In this document: piece after piece, positions 62,677-64,000 of the stretch
How positions within the stretch are numbered: position 1 is the stretch's first letter
Layout: every line of letters starts with the position of its first letter
DNA from: Dietzia timorensis
Lineage (GTDB): Bacteria > Actinomycetota > Actinomycetes > Mycobacteriales > Mycobacteriaceae
Direction: 5' to 3'
DNA: 64,000 nucleotides
Assembly: GCF_001659785.1 (NCBI RefSeq)
Contig: NZ_CP015961.1
Location: 186,001 to 250,000, forward strand
Notes under the pieces: generated by a model
The model's input: only the letters and a program-made list of their open reading frames with translations
Told to the model about the DNA's origin: nothing
Databases searched by the model: none
Program-made: the position numbers and the translations under genes

Positions 62677-64000
62677 GTGGAGTTCGATGCGTACCGCAAC
62701 GAGTCTGGGGCGATAGCCCTACCCGAGGACGCCACGTTGGTGGACTTCGTGGAGGAGAACGTATCGCGCGCCAATGCCGATCCCGAAGCGGATACTCTCG
62801 TCTTCCGTTTCAATGACTACTCGAAGTCGCGCCAGGGCGAGCAGCAGGACCTGTCGTGGTCGGGCTTCGGCGCCCGGCTACACGCCATCGCCGCGCGGCT
62901 CCAGCAGGTCGCCTCGCCGGGCGATCGCGTCGCGATCCTCGCGCCTCAGGGCCTCGACTACGTCGTGTCGTTCTTTGCCGCGATCCACGCCGGACTCATC
63001 TCCGTCCCGCTGTTCGATCCCGACGAGCCGGGCCACAAGGATCGCCTGCACGCGGTCCTGGGGGACTGTAAGCCCGCCGTCATCCTCACTTCTTCCCAGT
63101 CGGCCGCCGGTGTGCGCCAGCTGTTCCGCGAGGTCCCGGCCCGCGAGAGGCCGCGCGTCGTCGCCGTCGACGCGATCCCGAGCGAGCTCGGTAGCTCCTG
63201 GCAGAAGCCCGACCTGCACGGCTCCGACATCGCCTACCTGCAGTACACCTCGGGTTCCACGCGCACGCCGGCCGGCGTCGAGATCACCCACACCGGCGTG
63301 TGCACCAACGTGCTGCAGCTGATGTTCGGGCTCGGACTCACCGACCGTTCCAAGGGCGTCACCTGGCTTCCGCTGTTCCACGACATGGGCCTGCTGTGCG
63401 TGATCCTCCCGGCGATGGCCGGTGCGTTCACCTCGATCATGTCGCCGCGCGCGTTCGTGCAGCGCCCGGGACGCTGGGTGCGCGAGCTCGCCGCCTATCC
63501 CGAGGCCGAGGGCATTTTCGCAGCGGCCCCGAACTTCGCCTTCGAGCACGCCGCGCGCCGCGGACTGCCCGCCGAGGGGGAAGAGCTAGACCTGTCGCAC
63601 GTCACCTCCATCATCAACGGTTCGGAACCCGTCACCCCGACGTCGATCCGCGCCTTCCAGGAGGCATTCACCCCGTACGGTCTCTCCGACACGGTGGTCA
63701 AGCCCTCGTACGGCATGGCGGAAGCGACGCTGTTCGTCTCCTCTCCGGAGCAGCACGCCGCACCAGTGATCGTGCACGTCGACCGCAACAGCCTGAACGA
63801 GGGCCGCTTCGAGATCATCGATGCCGCCGACGTCGAGGGCAATTCCGAGGCCATCCCGCAGGTGGCGTGCGGCTACATCGCGCCGTCCCAGTGGGCTGTC
63901 ATCGTCGACCCCGAGCTGGATGACGACGGGGAGCACACCGGCAATGGCCGTGAGCTGCCCGACGGGTCCGTCGGCGAGATCTGGCTGCACGGCGCAAATA
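62677..64000 (+). CDS. fadD32: Long-chain fatty-acyl-AMP ligase FadD32, 5' part
   Basis: The first 441 codons of FadD32; the gene runs off the right edge (full length is near 630). It activates the long meromycolic acid as an acyl-adenylate for Pks13 in mycolate synthesis. The AMP-binding core P-loop is AYLQYTSGSTRTPAGVEITH. WLPLFHDMGLLCVILPAMAG and IINGSEPVTPTSIRAFQEAF, then KPSYGMAEATLFVSS, are characteristic of the fatty-acyl-AMP ligase group. The GTG at 62677 is preceded by GGAG ten bases upstream. It follows the Rv3802c homologue as in all mycolata, and Pks13 and AccD4 would be expected next. Confidence 0.96.
   Translation, partial: MEFDAYRNESGAIALPEDATLVDFVEENVSRANADPEADTLVFRFNDYSKSRQGEQQDLSWSGFGARLHAIAARLQQVASPGDRVAILAPQGLDYVVSFFAAIHAGLISVPLFDPDEPGHKDRLHAVLGDCKPAVILTSSQSAAGVRQLFREVPARERPRVVAVDAIPSELGSSWQKPDLHGSDIAYLQYTSGSTRTPAGVEITHTGVCTNVLQLMFGLGLTDRSKGVTWLPLFHDMGLLCVILPAMAGAFTSIMSPRAFVQRPGRWVRELAAYPEAEGIFAAAPNFAFEHAARRGLPAEGEELDLSHVTSIINGSEPVTPTSIRAFQEAFTPYGLSDTVVKPSYGMAEATLFVSSPEQHAAPVIVHVDRNSLNEGRFEIIDAADVEGNSEAIPQVACGYIAPSQWAVIVDPELDDDGEHTGNGRELPDGSVGEIWLHGAN

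Overview
The window is high-GC actinobacterial DNA from a mycolic-acid-bearing organism (order Mycobacteriales). The main evidence is the right-hand third, which carries the arabinogalactan/mycolate cell-envelope locus in the gene order known from Mycobacterium and Corynebacterium: UDP-galactopyranose mutase, galactofuranosyltransferase GlfT2, a PAP2 phosphatase, the UbiA-type decaprenyl-phosphoribose synthase, arabinofuranosyltransferase AftB, two mycolyltransferases, a cutinase-like Rv3802c homologue and FadD32. The second mycolyltransferase carries LGFP repeats, as in corynebacterial PS1/Cop1. The genus cannot be fixed from sequence alone. Several starts are GTG or TTG, and at least eleven genes have a TANNNT -10 box only 5-7 bases before the start codon, which suggests leaderless transcription.

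Layout. 1-5.7 kb: 3' end of gltD, an S4 RNA-binding protein, a flavodoxin-like protein, a small secreted protein, RraA, cardiolipin synthase and an LANTG-anchored acidic surface protein. 5.7-15.2 kb: TipA-type MerR regulator divergent from a succinate-semialdehyde dehydrogenase, a CopC-like protein, a Lys/Ala-rich coiled-coil protein, a second GSL-motif secreted protein, a Tat-exported ceramidase, SodA and a tiny membrane protein. 15.3-20.3 kb: MsrA, a TetR-ABC exporter operon and an F420-type LLM oxidoreductase. 20.6-28.6 kb: accessory operon, described below. 28.7-34.4 kb: DUF4328 protein, a reductase plus fatty-acid desaturase pair (Rv3230c/DesA3 type), GlpQ1 and a DUF5926 protein. 34.6-36.5 kb: three small genes I cannot name. 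36.5-47.1 kb: LCP protein, CPBP protease, VOC protein, PheA, phosphoglycerate-mutase-like protein, HExxH metallopeptidase, septum-formation protein, ankyrin protein, SerS, PlsC acyltransferase and HAD phosphatase, close to the Rv3813c-Rv3842c block of M. tuberculosis. 47.2-64 kb: LGFP-containing amidase, then the galactan/arabinan/mycolate locus running off the right edge inside fadD32.

The most unusual part is 20.6-28.6 kb. A GntR regulator and a two-cluster ferredoxin are followed, across a recent IS481-family insertion, by a sulfonate/nitrate-type ABC importer and a 915-residue flavoprotein. The four genes after the insertion overlap by ATGA. The flavoprotein resembles the adenylylsulfate-reductase alpha subunit/fumarate-reductase superfamily in its first 600 residues and ends in about 300 residues of HEAT-like repeats. 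The ferredoxin's second cluster region resembles AprB, and the binding protein has an extra C-terminal domain that looks NosL-like. This suggests an import-and-reduce system whose substrate (perhaps an organosulfur compound) is unknown. Removing the insertion element and one copy of its 6-bp target duplication restores a 34-bp gap between ferredoxin and binding protein, so the element split a single operon.

The envelope genes fit together as follows. Glf makes UDP-Galf, GlfT2 builds galactan, the UbiA/PAP2 pair makes decaprenyl-phosphoryl donors for arabinan, AftB caps arabinan, FadD32 and the Rv3802c-like enzyme serve mycolate synthesis, and the two mycolyltransferases attach mycolates at the cell surface. 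The LCP protein and the amidase act on the peptidoglycan side of the same wall. No CRISPR array, rRNA or tRNA was recognised.
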